A stretch of 64,000 nt of DNA, from assembly GCA_945621435.1 (NCBI GenBank), contig CALZBR010000011.1, forward strand, positions 1-64,000. The letters run 5' to 3'. A program made the translations under genes and the position numbers. Of the stretch, positions 20,534 through 30,804 are shown piece after piece. Below the pieces are notes generated by a model. The model was not told where the DNA came from and ran no database searches. It saw only the letters and a program-made list of their open reading frames with translations. The first letter of the stretch is position 1, and each line of letters starts with the position of its first letter. Source of the DNA: an uncultured Lachnospiraceae bacterium (GTDB taxonomy: Bacteria > Bacillota > Clostridia > Lachnospirales > Lachnospiraceae).

Positions 20534-20607
20534 ATGGATTCATAGAAGGGGTACACTTTACTGTGAGTTTGGTAAATACGATTTCTGAAGGAGAGTTAGG
20601 ATGATTA

Positions 20608-20790
20608 GGTCTATAGGAGAGCGCGCGTTGAAAAAGATTCCAAATGGTGAAGGAGTGCCGGGAATCTTAGGTCTATAGGCAAGCACGTGTTGAAAAAGAT
20701 TCCCAAAAGTGAAGGGGTGCCGGAGATATTGGGTCTATAGAAGAAATTGTAAAAAAAGGATTCCAATTCCAAAGGATGAAAGAACCCGAC
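20608..20790. repeat. 62-bp tandem repeat, about 3 copies (third degenerate)
   Basis: ggtctata starts at 20608, 20670 and 20732; each copy followed by a variant of gttgaaaaagattcc..aaa.gtgaagg.gtgccgg. Confidence 0.85.
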
Positions 20791-20810
20791 AAAAGTATAA
20801 TAACATGGAA

Positions 20811-20851
20811 AAGGAAACCAAAACCTAAAGGGGGCAGGGGTTTCCTTTTTT
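20811..20851 (+). terminator. Intrinsic terminator
   Basis: GGAAACC...GGTTTCC followed by T6. Confidence 0.75.
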
Positions 20852-21004
20852 GTTGCGCAAATTAAAAGCTCACAGGAAGAATGTGATTATGATTCTAAAA
20901 CCATTTCGGTGCATGTCGGCAGATTTATGCAAGTATGTTAACCATGCATTTCTTTTGCTTGTTTTTCTTGATTGATGTATAATGTACCATAGGAGGAATT
21001 TTTT

Positions 21005-22180
21005 ATGAAAATCAGAAAAATCAGCGGTAGTGAGAGATTTGATGCCTATTTGATTTCGGCCTATTGTTTTCATGAGAGAATAGAGGATGTGGAAGCACAG
21101 AGGGAACGGGTGGAGGCGGAAACCATAGAGGATTGGGGGGCCTTTGCGGAAGACGGAACCCTTATGGCAAGGATAATCAACAATCATTTTCAGCTTTTTG
21201 TGGACGGTCAGCCTGTGCAGGCGGGGGGCATCGGAGCGGTATCCACCCTGCCGGAGTATCGGGAGGGGGGAGCTGTCCGGGAGATTTTCCGGGAGCTTCT
21301 GCAGGAGGGGTATCGCAGAGGAGAGGTAATTTCGGCACTTTATCCCTTCAAACAGGCTTTTTACCGGAAACAGGGTTACGAGGTGGTGACCTTCCAGAGT
21401 AATTATGAGTTTCGCCCCGCTGTCCTTTCCGAGTACAGCTTTGACGGAACAGTCACGAGATGGAATCCGGGAGAAAAAGTGGATGCATATCTGAAGATTT
21501 ACAATCAGTTTGCAGCAAATTATAACTTCGCCATGCTCCGTGATGAAAACAGCATGCTGGAGCATATGAAGGTGAAACAGCTATACAAGGAAGGAAAGTT
21601 TTCTTATCTTTTCAGCAAAAATGGAGAAAATATCGGGTATCTGATTTTTACCGATGTCAGAAGTGACCCTGCAGCCATCCTGCACGTGGAGGAGAGTGCC
21701 TGGATTAACAGAGAGGGCTTTTATGCCATCCTTGGTTTTTTGAGCAGATTTGAAGCGGATTACGGTAAGATTCAGTTACCGCTTCCCCATGGGATTGATC
21801 TGCTGAGAATCATCAGGAGTCCCCGGGCGTATGAGATTCACAAGACCTGTCGCCATGATTTTATGGTAAGGGTGATGAATGCAAAGAAACTGTTGGAACT
21901 CATCCGAAAGCCTGCTGATTGTGATTTTACCATCCGTGTTACGGATGAATTGATCCCGGAAAACAACGGAGTCTGGCGGGTGACCGGGGATTCGGTGGAA
22001 GTGAGCGATACCTCCATGCCGGACCTTGTGGTTTCCCAGCGTGCCCTTGGTCAGATGGCCATGGGATGTATCAATCCGGATGAGGCTATGCTGAGACCGG
22101 ATGTGGAGGTCTGCGGAAAAGAGGAGATGCTGCGCAGAGTATTTGTGGAAAAGAAGATTTTTATGGGAGAGCATTTCTGA
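21005..22180 (+). CDS. Eis-like GNAT acetyltransferase with SCP2-like C-terminus
   Basis: GGIGAVSTLPEYREGGAVREIF, LYPFKQAFYRKQGYE; Eis family architecture. Confidence 0.8.
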   Translation: MKIRKISGSERFDAYLISAYCFHERIEDVEAQRERVEAETIEDWGAFAEDGTLMARIINNHFQLFVDGQPVQAGGIGAVSTLPEYREGGAVREIFRELLQEGYRRGEVISALYPFKQAFYRKQGYEVVTFQSNYEFRPAVLSEYSFDGTVTRWNPGEKVDAYLKIYNQFAANYNFAMLRDENSMLEHMKVKQLYKEGKFSYLFSKNGENIGYLIFTDVRSDPAAILHVEESAWINREGFYAILGFLSRFEADYGKIQLPLPHGIDLLRIIRSPRAYEIHKTCRHDFMVRVMNAKKLLELIRKPADCDFTIRVTDELIPENNGVWRVTGDSVEVSDTSMPDLVVSQRALGQMAMGCINPDEAMLRPDVEVCGKEEMLRRVFVEKKIFMGEHF

Positions 22181-22183
22181 AAG

Positions 22184-22825
22184 GTGGATTGGATGAGAGA
22201 AGCTACAGCATTACCCCGGGAGTTCTTTTTGCGGGATGGAATCACAGTGGCAAAGGAGCTGCTTGGGAAGATTCTGGTACACGAGACGCCCGTAGGAACC
22301 GTGCGGGGTATTATCACAGAGGTGGAAAGCTATATGGGGGAGGAGGATAAGGGCTCCCATACCTATGGCGGACGCAGGACGGAGCGCACGGAGCCCATGT
22401 ATCACGCAGGCGGCACCTCCTATGTATATCTGATTTACGGAATGTACAGCTGTATGAATATTGCGGTCATGCCGGAGGGGACGGCCCAGGCAGTGCTGCT
22501 GCGCAGTGTGGTTCCGGCGGACAGGGAGTCGGAACAGAGGATGCAGCAGCTTCGCCTGCGGAATCTGGCTGAGAGGAAGAAAAAAGTGGGGGAAGCTTCC
22601 GTCAGAAAGCATCTCGCAGACGGTCCGGGAAAGCTCTGTATCGCCATGGGCATCACCCGGGCAGACAATGATGTGGATATGGTAGAAAGTGAGACTTTTT
22701 ATGTGACGGAGGGAATCATGGTTTCTCCCTCTGAGATTCGTGTCGGAAAGCGGATTGGTATCGACTATGCCGAGGAGGCAGCAGACTTCCTGTGGCGGTT
22801 TTATCTGGAGGAGGTTGCCCTATGA
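22184..22825 (+). CDS. DNA-3-methyladenine glycosylase (AAG/MPG family)
   Basis: LAKELLGKILVHE, TEVESYMGEEDKGSHTYGGRRTERTEPMY, YLIYGMYSCMNI. Confidence 0.92.
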   Translation: MDWMREATALPREFFLRDGITVAKELLGKILVHETPVGTVRGIITEVESYMGEEDKGSHTYGGRRTERTEPMYHAGGTSYVYLIYGMYSCMNIAVMPEGTAQAVLLRSVVPADRESEQRMQQLRLRNLAERKKKVGEASVRKHLADGPGKLCIAMGITRADNDVDMVESETFYVTEGIMVSPSEIRVGKRIGIDYAEEAADFLWRFYLEEVAL

Positions 22826-25800
22826 GTTTGAGATTTGTTTTCGGTCCCTCCGGGTCGGGAAAAAGCAGATTGCTGTATGAGGAAATAATTGTCCGGGCGG
22901 AGAAAAATCCCCGGCAGAATTTCCTGATTATTGTACCGGACCAGTTTACCATGCAGACCCAGAAGGAGCTGGTGCAGCTGAGTGACAGGGGCGGTATCAT
23001 GAATATCGACGTGCTGAGCTTCGGAAGACTGTGTCACAGGATTCTGGAGGAGGTAGGGGGTGGAGAAATCCCGGTACTGGATGACACGGGCAAGAGCTTG
23101 GTCCTTCAAAAGGTGGCAGCAGGGATGAAGGACAGGCTTCCCATGCTGGGCAGCTTTCTCCACAGACAGGGCTATATTCACGAGGTGAAAAGTGCTCTCT
23201 CCGAGTTTATGCAGTACGGGATATCACCGGAGGATCTGCCGGCGCTGATTGAGTTTGCGGGAAAAAGAGGAGCATTATCCCAGAAGCTGATGGAGCTGGA
23301 GATCTTATACAGAGGGTTCAGAGATTATATACAGGGAAATTTTATCACCACCGAGGAGAAGCTGGATGTGCTTCGGCGTTCGTTGGCAAAATCGGCTATT
23401 TTGCCCGGGAGCGTGGTGGTGTTTGACGGATTTACAGGCTTTACCCCTATCCAGTACAGGGTGATTCAGGAGATGATGCGGCTGTGTCAGGAAGTGGCGG
23501 TTGTGCTGACTATGGGCATGGGGGAGAATCCCTACCATGTGGACGGAGAGCAGCGTCTGTTTCATCTCAGCAAGAAGACAGTGGCTGATTTATGCGGACT
23601 TGCAGAGGCGGTGCAGGTCACAAGGGAGAGGGATCGCTTTGTCTGTTTTGCAGACGGGGAAAAGGACGCCGGTTCCGGGAATTTGACAAAGAAACCTATT
23701 TCGGGAGATTTGAAAAATGGGATCCCTTCTCAGAATGGGGAAGCGGAATGTGAAGTCGTAGAAAATGCAGCCCATCGTTTCCGGAAGGCGCCGGCATTGC
23801 AGTTTCTGGAACAGCATCTGTTTCGGCATGATGCTGCGCAGTGGCAGCAGGAACAGCAGGAAATCTACCTGTTTGAGACCGGAACCACCAGGGAAGAGGT
23901 TCATCAGACCGGTCTGAAAATCAGAGAACTGGTACAAAGAGAGGGAATCGCTTACCGTGATATTGCAGTGGTATCGGGAGACCTGAAAGGGTATGCCCCT
24001 TACGTGGAGACGGAGTTCCTGCAGATGGAGATTCCCTGTTACATAGACAGAACCAGGGGTATTGTACTGAACCCTATGATTGAATTTGTGAAAAGTGCTT
24101 TGGAACTGTTTTTGAAGGATTTTTCTTACGAGGCGGTATTTCACTATCTTCGCAGCGGTCTCGCGGATATGACGCCGGAAGAAGTGGACCTGCTGGATCA
24201 TTATTGCCTGCAGACAGGACTTCGCCACAGAAAAGCTTATGCCAACAGATTTACAAGAAACATCTGGAAGGATGAGGAGGGCGAAGCAAGACTGGAGAAG
24301 GTGAATACCCTGCGTGAGCGTTTTATGGCACAGGTGGATATGCTGAACATGAACGCCTCTGAAAGTGTGGAAAACTATGTAAACAAGCTCTATGATTTTC
24401 TGGCGCAAAATCAGGTGCAGCAGAAGCTGGCTGTCTGGGAGCAGGAGTTTACACAGACCGGTCAGACTGCCAGAGCCGGGGAATACGCCCAGATTTACCG
24501 GCTGGTGATGGAACTTTTGGAACAGATTCATGGGCTGTTGCGGGAGGAGACTATCACCTTACAGGAATTTTCCGATATTCTGGAGGCAGGATTTGGTGAA
24601 ATCGAGGTCGGAACCATCCCCCAGAATGTGGACCGGGTGCTTGTGGGAGATATCGAGAGAACCCGGTTGAAACAGGTAAAGGTGCTGTTTTTCCTGGGAG
24701 TCAACGATGGAAACATTCCCAGGAATGCCTCCAAGGGCGGCATCATCTCTGATATGGACAGAGAGTTCCTAAGGGAATCCGGAAAGGAACTGGCTCCCAG
24801 CCCGAGACAGCAGATGTTTATTCAGAGACTGTATTTGTATCTGAACCTGACTAAGCCCTCGGAACGCCTCTATCTCTCTTATGCGAAGATGAACAATTCA
24901 GGCAAATCCATACGTCCTGCCTATTTGATAGAAACGATTAAGAAGATGTTCCCCGGGATGGAAACAGAGCACCCGGAACTGCGAAGTGCTATAGAACAGG
25001 TGGTTACCGGCCGGGAAGGTGCAGGATATCTTGCAGAGGGATTGCGAGAATATGTGTCAGGATGTATTGATGAGCAGAGAGAGAAAGAAATCATTGCCTT
25101 GTTTAGCGCTTATGGGCAAAATGAATTAAAAGAAACACGCGATATTTTATTTGATGCAGCCTTCAGGAGATATGAGGAAAACGGTTTGTCGGCTGTGGTT
25201 GCGAGAGCTCTGTACGGAACGGTATTAGAGAACAGTGTGAGCCGTCTGGAGACCTATGCGGCCTGCGCTTACCGGCATTTCCTGCAGTATGGTCTGAGCC
25301 TCCGGGAGAGGAAGGAATTTGCCTTTGAGAGCGTGGATCTGGGAAATGTATATCACGAGGTACTGGAAAATTTTGCAGGAAAAATGTCAGAAGGCGGATA
25401 TACCTGGTTCGATTTTCCGGAAGCCTTTGCCGGAGAGACGGTGCAAAAAGCCCTGGAGGAATGTGCGGCATCCTATGGGAATACGGTCTTGTACAGCAGC
25501 AGCCGCAACGAGTATGCCATCAGGAGAATGGGCAGGATTCTGACCAGAACAGTCATGACGATTCAAAAGCAGCTGAAAAAAGGAAGCTTTCATCCAGATG
25601 CCTATGAGCTTTCCTTCCGCTCGGCGGCTTCTCTGGATGACATTCACCTGTCACTGACCGGGGAGGAAAGGATGCGACTGCGGGGCAGAATCGACCGCGT
25701 GGACATTGCGGAGGATGAGGAGCGGGTACTGGTCAAGGTAGTGGATTACAAGTCCGGCGACAAGCATTTTGACCTGGCCGCCCTGTACTATGGTTTACAG

Positions 25801-26349
25801 CTCCAGCTGGTGGTCTATATGAATGCCGCCCTGGAATATGAGAAGAAGAAACACCCCCGGAAGGAGGTGATTCCGGCTGCCCTTCTCTATTATCATGTGG
25901 ATGACCCCGCAGTGGAATCCCCGGTGGAATTGGGGGAAGATGAATTGCGGGAATTGATTGAAAAGCAGCTTCGGATGAAAGGCGTGGTAAGCAGTGAGCC
26001 CGGAATCGTGGAGCGTCTGGACGGCGAGATGGAGAATAAATCCGACGTGATTCCGGTAGAGCGGAACAAGGACGGCAGCTTTAGCGCCAGATCTTCTGTG
26101 ATGAGCGGAGAAGAATTACAGGTAATCTCCGATTATGTCAGCCGGAAAATAGCGGATATCGGCAAGGAGATACTGGAGGGGAATATTTCCCTGAACCCCT
26201 ATGAAAAGGGAAGCGAGGAGGCATGTACCTGGTGTGCCTTTCAAAAGGTATGCGGTTTTGAAACTGCCATACCGGGATGTAAAAAGAGAAAGCTGGAGGA
26301 TCTTTCCTCAGAAGAAATCATGCGCAGAATGCAGGAAGGAAATGTGTGA
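22822..26349 (+). CDS. addB: AddB subunit of AddAB helicase-nuclease
   Basis: FGPSGSGKSRLLYEEI; C-terminal nuclease DYKSGDKHFD and Fe-S Cys EEACTWCAFQKVCGF; ATGA overlap with upstream gene. Confidence 0.92.
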   Translation: MSLRFVFGPSGSGKSRLLYEEIIVRAEKNPRQNFLIIVPDQFTMQTQKELVQLSDRGGIMNIDVLSFGRLCHRILEEVGGGEIPVLDDTGKSLVLQKVAAGMKDRLPMLGSFLHRQGYIHEVKSALSEFMQYGISPEDLPALIEFAGKRGALSQKLMELEILYRGFRDYIQGNFITTEEKLDVLRRSLAKSAILPGSVVVFDGFTGFTPIQYRVIQEMMRLCQEVAVVLTMGMGENPYHVDGEQRLFHLSKKTVADLCGLAEAVQVTRERDRFVCFADGEKDAGSGNLTKKPISGDLKNGIPSQNGEAECEVVENAAHRFRKAPALQFLEQHLFRHDAAQWQQEQQEIYLFETGTTREEVHQTGLKIRELVQREGIAYRDIAVVSGDLKGYAPYVETEFLQMEIPCYIDRTRGIVLNPMIEFVKSALELFLKDFSYEAVFHYLRSGLADMTPEEVDLLDHYCLQTGLRHRKAYANRFTRNIWKDEEGEARLEKVNTLRERFMAQVDMLNMNASESVENYVNKLYDFLAQNQVQQKLAVWEQEFTQTGQTARAGEYAQIYRLVMELLEQIHGLLREETITLQEFSDILEAGFGEIEVGTIPQNVDRVLVGDIERTRLKQVKVLFFLGVNDGNIPRNASKGGIISDMDREFLRESGKELAPSPRQQMFIQRLYLYLNLTKPSERLYLSYAKMNNSGKSIRPAYLIETIKKMFPGMETEHPELRSAIEQVVTGREGAGYLAEGLREYVSGCIDEQREKEIIALFSAYGQNELKETRDILFDAAFRRYEENGLSAVVARALYGTVLENSVSRLETYAACAYRHFLQYGLSLRERKEFAFESVDLGNVYHEVLENFAGKMSEGGYTWFDFPEAFAGETVQKALEECAASYGNTVLYSSSRNEYAIRRMGRILTRTVMTIQKQLKKGSFHPDAYELSFRSAASLDDIHLSLTGEERMRLRGRIDRVDIAEDEERVLVKVVDYKSGDKHFDLAALYYGLQLQLVVYMNAALEYEKKKHPRKEVIPAALLYYHVDDPAVESPVELGEDELRELIEKQLRMKGVVSSEPGIVERLDGEMENKSDVIPVERNKDGSFSARSSVMSGEELQVISDYVSRKIADIGKEILEGNISLNPYEKGSEEACTWCAFQKVCGFETAIPGCKKRKLEDLSSEEIMRRMQEGNV

Positions 26350-26353
26350 GCAG

Positions 26354-29300
26354 ATGGCGGTTAAATTTACGGAGGAGCAACAAAGAGTCATTGATACGAG
26401 AAATTGTAATGTGCTTGTATCCGCTGCCGCAGGCAGCGGTAAAACGGCTGTTTTGACAGAGCGCATCGCCGGGCTTGTGTGCGATGAAGAACATCCCATC
26501 GATATCGACAGACTGTTGGTGGTTACCTTTACCAATGCTGCAGCGGCGGAGATGAGAGAGCGTGTGGCGGCGAGAATAGCGGCCAAGCTGGAAGAATGTC
26601 CGGAATCAGAGCATATTCAGAGACAGATGACGCTCTTGCATAATGCCCAGATCACTACCATCGACAGCTTTTGCCTGTACCTGTTGAAAAATCATTTTAA
26701 TGAAATCGGTCTGGACCCCGCCTTCCGCATTGCGGACGAGGGGGAGATCAAGCTGATGAGGCAGGATGTGATGCAGGAAATGCTGGAGGAACATTTTGCC
26801 TCTGAAAACGAGGAGTTTCAGCATTGTGTGGAATTCTTTTGCCACGGAGGAAAGGAGAGTGTGTTGGAGAAGCATATTCTGACACTCTCCGGCTATGCAT
26901 CCGCTTTCCCCTGGCCTGAGGAGTGGTTAGAGGAGCGGAAACATGACTATGGGGCAGGTACCGTGGAGGAGATCTGTGCCAGCGATTATGGTAAGTTCCT
27001 GCAGCATTATCTGGAGACTATGGTGGAGGGACTGACGGAGAAGATGCAGCAGGTCCGGAAGCTTTGCGAGGAGCCTGATGGTCCCTACATGTACGGGGAA
27101 ATGGTGGAGGGGGAACTGGAGCAGCTTGAAAGGCTGAAGCATTGCGTCAGTTTGCAGGAATTTGCGGAAAGGTTGCCTGCCATCAGCTTCGGCAGATTGT
27201 CCGGCAAGAAGGACGAGAGTGTCTCCGCTTCCAAACGCAAGCGGGCTGCAGACCTGCGGACAGAGGTCAAGGAAAGCATTCAGGGTATGGCAAAAAAATA
27301 CTTTGCCACCCCGCTGGAGCTGGCCGCAGAGCAGGGCAAGGCCTGTGCCGGACCGGTGGTGACATTGATCCATCTGACCCAGGAATTCCGACAGAGAATG
27401 CAGGCTGCCAAGCAGGAAAAGAAGGTAATTGATTTTTCCGATATGGAGCATTTTGCCCTGGACATCCTGCTGAAGAAAACGGAAACAGGAATTGCTCCCA
27501 GCCATGTGGCGCTGGAATATCGCCAGCATTTTGCAGAGATACTCATCGACGAATATCAGGACAGCAACCTGGTGCAGGAGTATCTGCTGGCTGCCGTATC
27601 CGGCGAGGAAGAAGGGCATTTCAACCGCTTCATGGTAGGGGACGTGAAGCAGAGCATTTACCGGTTCCGACTGGCAAGACCGGAGCTCTTCCTGGAAAAA
27701 TATGAAGCCTATGAGGATAGCGGCAATCGTGTGCGTATTGACCTGAGTAAGAACTTCCGCAGCCGCAGACAGGTCATCGATACGGTGAATGAGGTGTTTT
27801 TCGCCCTGATGAGCAGGGAGACCGGAGGCGTTGCGTACGATGAGAAAGCAGCACTGTATCCCGGGGCGTCTTATCCCGAACAGGGAGGAAACGAGAGCGA
27901 GCTGCTGCTGGTGGAGAAGCCGGATAAAGAGTCTGAATATAACGCAAAACAACTGGAGGCCATGGCGATTGCAGACCGGATCAGGGAGCTTCGAAAGAGC
28001 TTCCTGGTGACGGATAAAGGCAGCGGCAGTCTGCGCCCCGTGAAATATTCCGACATGGTCATATTGCTCCGCACCAACAGCGGTTGGGATGAAGAATTCA
28101 AAGGTGTTCTGGAAGAAGAAGGGATTCCTGTTTTTATCACCACCAAGAGCGGATATTTCAGTGCCACGGAGGTGCAGGAGCTCTTACAGCTGCTCAGGGT
28201 GCTGGACAATCCGGAGCAGGATATCCCCTTGTTTGGTGTGATGAAATCCCTCTTTGGAGGTTTTACGGAGGATGAAATCGCTGCCATACGCAGTGGCTGC
28301 AGGGAAGAAAGCCTGTATCAGGCGGTAAAGCACTTTGGCTCAGAAAAAACGGAACACTTTGTCAGCATGCTGGAGCAATATCGCAGATGTGCGATTTACA
28401 TGCCCGTGAGAGAACTGCTGACAAAGCTGGTGACAGATTTTAACTATCTGAACTATGTGACTGCCCTGCCCGCCGGGGGAAAGCGCCGTGCCAATGTAGA
28501 GATGCTCCTTACCAGAGCCTCGGATTTTGAGAAAAGCAGTTATTTCGGACTGTTCCATTTCGTGCGGTATATAGAGCAGCTGGAAAAATATGAAGTGGAT
28601 TATGGTGAGGCAGATACTCTGGATGAGAATGCGGATGTTGTGCGCATCATGAGCATCCACAAGAGCAAGGGTCTGGAGTTCCCGGTGACCTTTGTGGCAG
28701 GCCTTGGAAAACAATTCAATCTACAGGATACCAGCCAATCCCTGATTCTGGATATGGATCTGGGGCTTGCCACGGACTATGTTGATCCGGAGAGAAGGCT
28801 TCGCAACAAATCCCTTCGGAAAACGGTTCTTGGGGCGAAGTTAAGACAGGACAGCCTGGCAGAAGAATTGCGCGTCCTTTATGTGGCAATGACCAGAGCC
28901 AGGGAGAAGCTGATTCTCACGGCTACGCTGGGAAAGGCGGCGGAAAGCTGGGATCAGTATCGGGAGAATCCCCGAAAGCAGCTTTCCTTTTCCGAGTTTA
29001 CAGAGGCAGGAGGTTTTCTGGACATGCTGCTTCCCATTGCCGCCAATACAGGTTTGCAGGTGAGGGTACTTGGCCAGGAGGAGTTGTTTGCGGGGGAGCT
29101 CAGAGAACAGCTGGAAATGGGAGAGCGCAAGGAGAGGCTGCTGGAAGCGGCCGAACATCCGGATCCGGAGCTTCTGGACAGATTGCAGCAGAATCTATCC
29201 CGTGTCTATCCCCACCGGAATCTGGAGGGGCTCTATACCAAGACTACGGTATCTGAGTTGAAGATCGCAGCCATGGCGGATAAGGACGAGGCAGCGTATC

Positions 29301-29935
29301 ACGCCTTCGAGGAAAAAGAGGTGGAGGCTTACATACCCGCCTTCCGCAGGGGCGAGGAGAAAATCAGCGGCACCGTGCGCGGAAATGCCTACCACAGAGT
29401 GATGGAGATACTGGATTTTGAAAAGGTGTATTCTGACAGCGGTGAGGCCCAGCAGAGAGAAAATCTCGAACAACTCCTGCAGGAGGCGGAGAAATTGACA
29501 CAAAGCTTGGAGTCCTTTCTGCAGGAGGCAGTGAAGAGCGGGCGGCTGAAGAAGGAATACTATGAGGCTGTGAGTCTGAAGAAACTGGTACACTTTTTAC
29601 AGTCGGAGCTGGCGCTTCGCATATGGAAGGCGGATCAGGCGGGAAAGCTGTACCGGGAGCAGCCCTTTGTACTTGGCATCAGTGCGAAGCGCCTGAATGA
29701 GGATTATCCGGAATCGGAGAATGTGCTGATACAGGGTATCATAGACGTATTTTTCGAGGAAGAGGACGGGCTGGTGCTCTTGGACTACAAGACAGACGCG
29801 GTAGCTACCATGGAAGAACTGAAGAACCGCTATGAGAGCCAGTTGGACTACTACAGCGAGGCTCTGCAGAATATCATGGGAAAACCTGTGAAGGGGAAGA
29901 TGCTTTATTCGTTTCACTTAGAAAAGGTGATATGA
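26354..29935 (+). CDS. addA: AddA subunit of AddAB helicase-nuclease
   Basis: SAAAGSGKTAVLTERI, LIDEYQDSNLVQ, IMSIHKSKGLEFPVTFVAG, VLLDYKTDAV nuclease motif. Confidence 0.93.
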   Translation: MAVKFTEEQQRVIDTRNCNVLVSAAAGSGKTAVLTERIAGLVCDEEHPIDIDRLLVVTFTNAAAAEMRERVAARIAAKLEECPESEHIQRQMTLLHNAQITTIDSFCLYLLKNHFNEIGLDPAFRIADEGEIKLMRQDVMQEMLEEHFASENEEFQHCVEFFCHGGKESVLEKHILTLSGYASAFPWPEEWLEERKHDYGAGTVEEICASDYGKFLQHYLETMVEGLTEKMQQVRKLCEEPDGPYMYGEMVEGELEQLERLKHCVSLQEFAERLPAISFGRLSGKKDESVSASKRKRAADLRTEVKESIQGMAKKYFATPLELAAEQGKACAGPVVTLIHLTQEFRQRMQAAKQEKKVIDFSDMEHFALDILLKKTETGIAPSHVALEYRQHFAEILIDEYQDSNLVQEYLLAAVSGEEEGHFNRFMVGDVKQSIYRFRLARPELFLEKYEAYEDSGNRVRIDLSKNFRSRRQVIDTVNEVFFALMSRETGGVAYDEKAALYPGASYPEQGGNESELLLVEKPDKESEYNAKQLEAMAIADRIRELRKSFLVTDKGSGSLRPVKYSDMVILLRTNSGWDEEFKGVLEEEGIPVFITTKSGYFSATEVQELLQLLRVLDNPEQDIPLFGVMKSLFGGFTEDEIAAIRSGCREESLYQAVKHFGSEKTEHFVSMLEQYRRCAIYMPVRELLTKLVTDFNYLNYVTALPAGGKRRANVEMLLTRASDFEKSSYFGLFHFVRYIEQLEKYEVDYGEADTLDENADVVRIMSIHKSKGLEFPVTFVAGLGKQFNLQDTSQSLILDMDLGLATDYVDPERRLRNKSLRKTVLGAKLRQDSLAEELRVLYVAMTRAREKLILTATLGKAAESWDQYRENPRKQLSFSEFTEAGGFLDMLLPIAANTGLQVRVLGQEELFAGELREQLEMGERKERLLEAAEHPDPELLDRLQQNLSRVYPHRNLEGLYTKTTVSELKIAAMADKDEAAYHAFEEKEVEAYIPAFRRGEEKISGTVRGNAYHRVMEILDFEKVYSDSGEAQQRENLEQLLQEAEKLTQSLESFLQEAVKSGRLKKEYYEAVSLKKLVHFLQSELALRIWKADQAGKLYREQPFVLGISAKRLNEDYPESENVLIQGIIDVFFEEEDGLVLLDYKTDAVATMEELKNRYESQLDYYSEALQNIMGKPVKGKMLYSFHLEKVI

Positions 29936-30065
29936 CAGACGATAAATAACTGATAAACAGGTCATTCATACCAATACACATGTCATGTGTCAGATTTTGC
30001 TTTCAGAAGTCATGCTCAATGATAGGATGTGAACATAAGAAATGAACAATGAAAGGACTACGAAA

Positions 30066-30173
30066 ATGGAAAGCAAAGGTATCAATGAAATCAAAAAAGA
30101 TGTTATGCGTATGGCCATGGGATATGCGTCAATGATGATAGTTGTTGCGGTGTTACTGGTACTTGCCGTGTAG
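30066..30173 (+). CDS. Candidate 35-aa single-TM small protein
   Basis: MESKGINEIKKDVMRMAMGYASMMIVVAVLLVLAV; alternative in-frame ATG at 30042; followed by a hairpin and T4. Confidence 0.4.
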   Translation: MESKGINEIKKDVMRMAMGYASMMIVVAVLLVLAV

Positions 30174-30192
30174 CATCGGGGACGATGCTTTT
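30173..30192 (+). terminator. Short hairpin terminator after the small TM ORF
   Basis: GCATCG-ggga-CGATGC-TTTT. Confidence 0.45.
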
Positions 30193-30228
30193 GATCCCGG
30201 CATCTCGGCACGATGTTGGGGTCAAAAG
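30188..30228. repeat. Imperfect 17-bp inverted repeat
   Basis: CTTTTGATCCCGGCATC-tcggcac-GATGTTGGGGTCAAAAG. Confidence 0.75.
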
Positions 30229-30449
30229 TTTCTGACATGATTTTCTAATAGCCGAACCATCTCTTAATCTTCAATCAGCCTTAACTGAACCATTTCTCTG
30301 AGAATCAGTTCAATATCTGAAAATTCTGTTTAATGAACAACATTTTATGTATTCGGATATGTTGTTCAGCAATGCTTTTCTATTGATTTCGCCTTTTTTA
30401 CGTCCAGCGCCATAAATACAAAGGAGCGTACATAATTAATGATTAACCA

Positions 30450-30769
30450 TTGAAAACCTATAGCCATTGGGATTTATTTACGAAATTAATGTTATCTACA
30501 TGGGTTATGATATTTCAACCTCAAAACGAAGTTGCCTTAGATTTTGCCGGATATAAATTGGCAAAAGAAAAGCTTGGTTTTGTTGTTAAGTGGTTGGAAG
30601 ATAATAAAGACGAAAACGGTCAATGGGTTTTAGGTGCAGAAGTAAAAGATAATCTGTATTTCCACTCTCAGACCTTGGAGAAGTGCTGAATGCAGAAAGG
30701 CTGATTGTACAGCAAAAATAAATGTAATCATTGATAAAGTCTTATTAATCTACAAAAAATTGTGTTGAC
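30450..30769 (+). pseudogene. Frameshifted fragment of a hypothetical protein (KWLEDNKDENGQW...YF / PLSD / WRSAECRKADCTAKI)
   Basis: A continuous-looking protein can be read only by switching through three frames between 30660 and 30690. Confidence 0.5.
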
Positions 30770-30794
30770 TAATATGTCAAACAAATAGTATACT
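30765..30794 (+). promoter_or_regulatory. Promoter of type III TA operon
   Basis: TTGACT (30765-30770), N18, TATACT (30789-30794). Confidence 0.75.
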
Positions 30795-30804
30795 ATCTGT
30801 AGAA

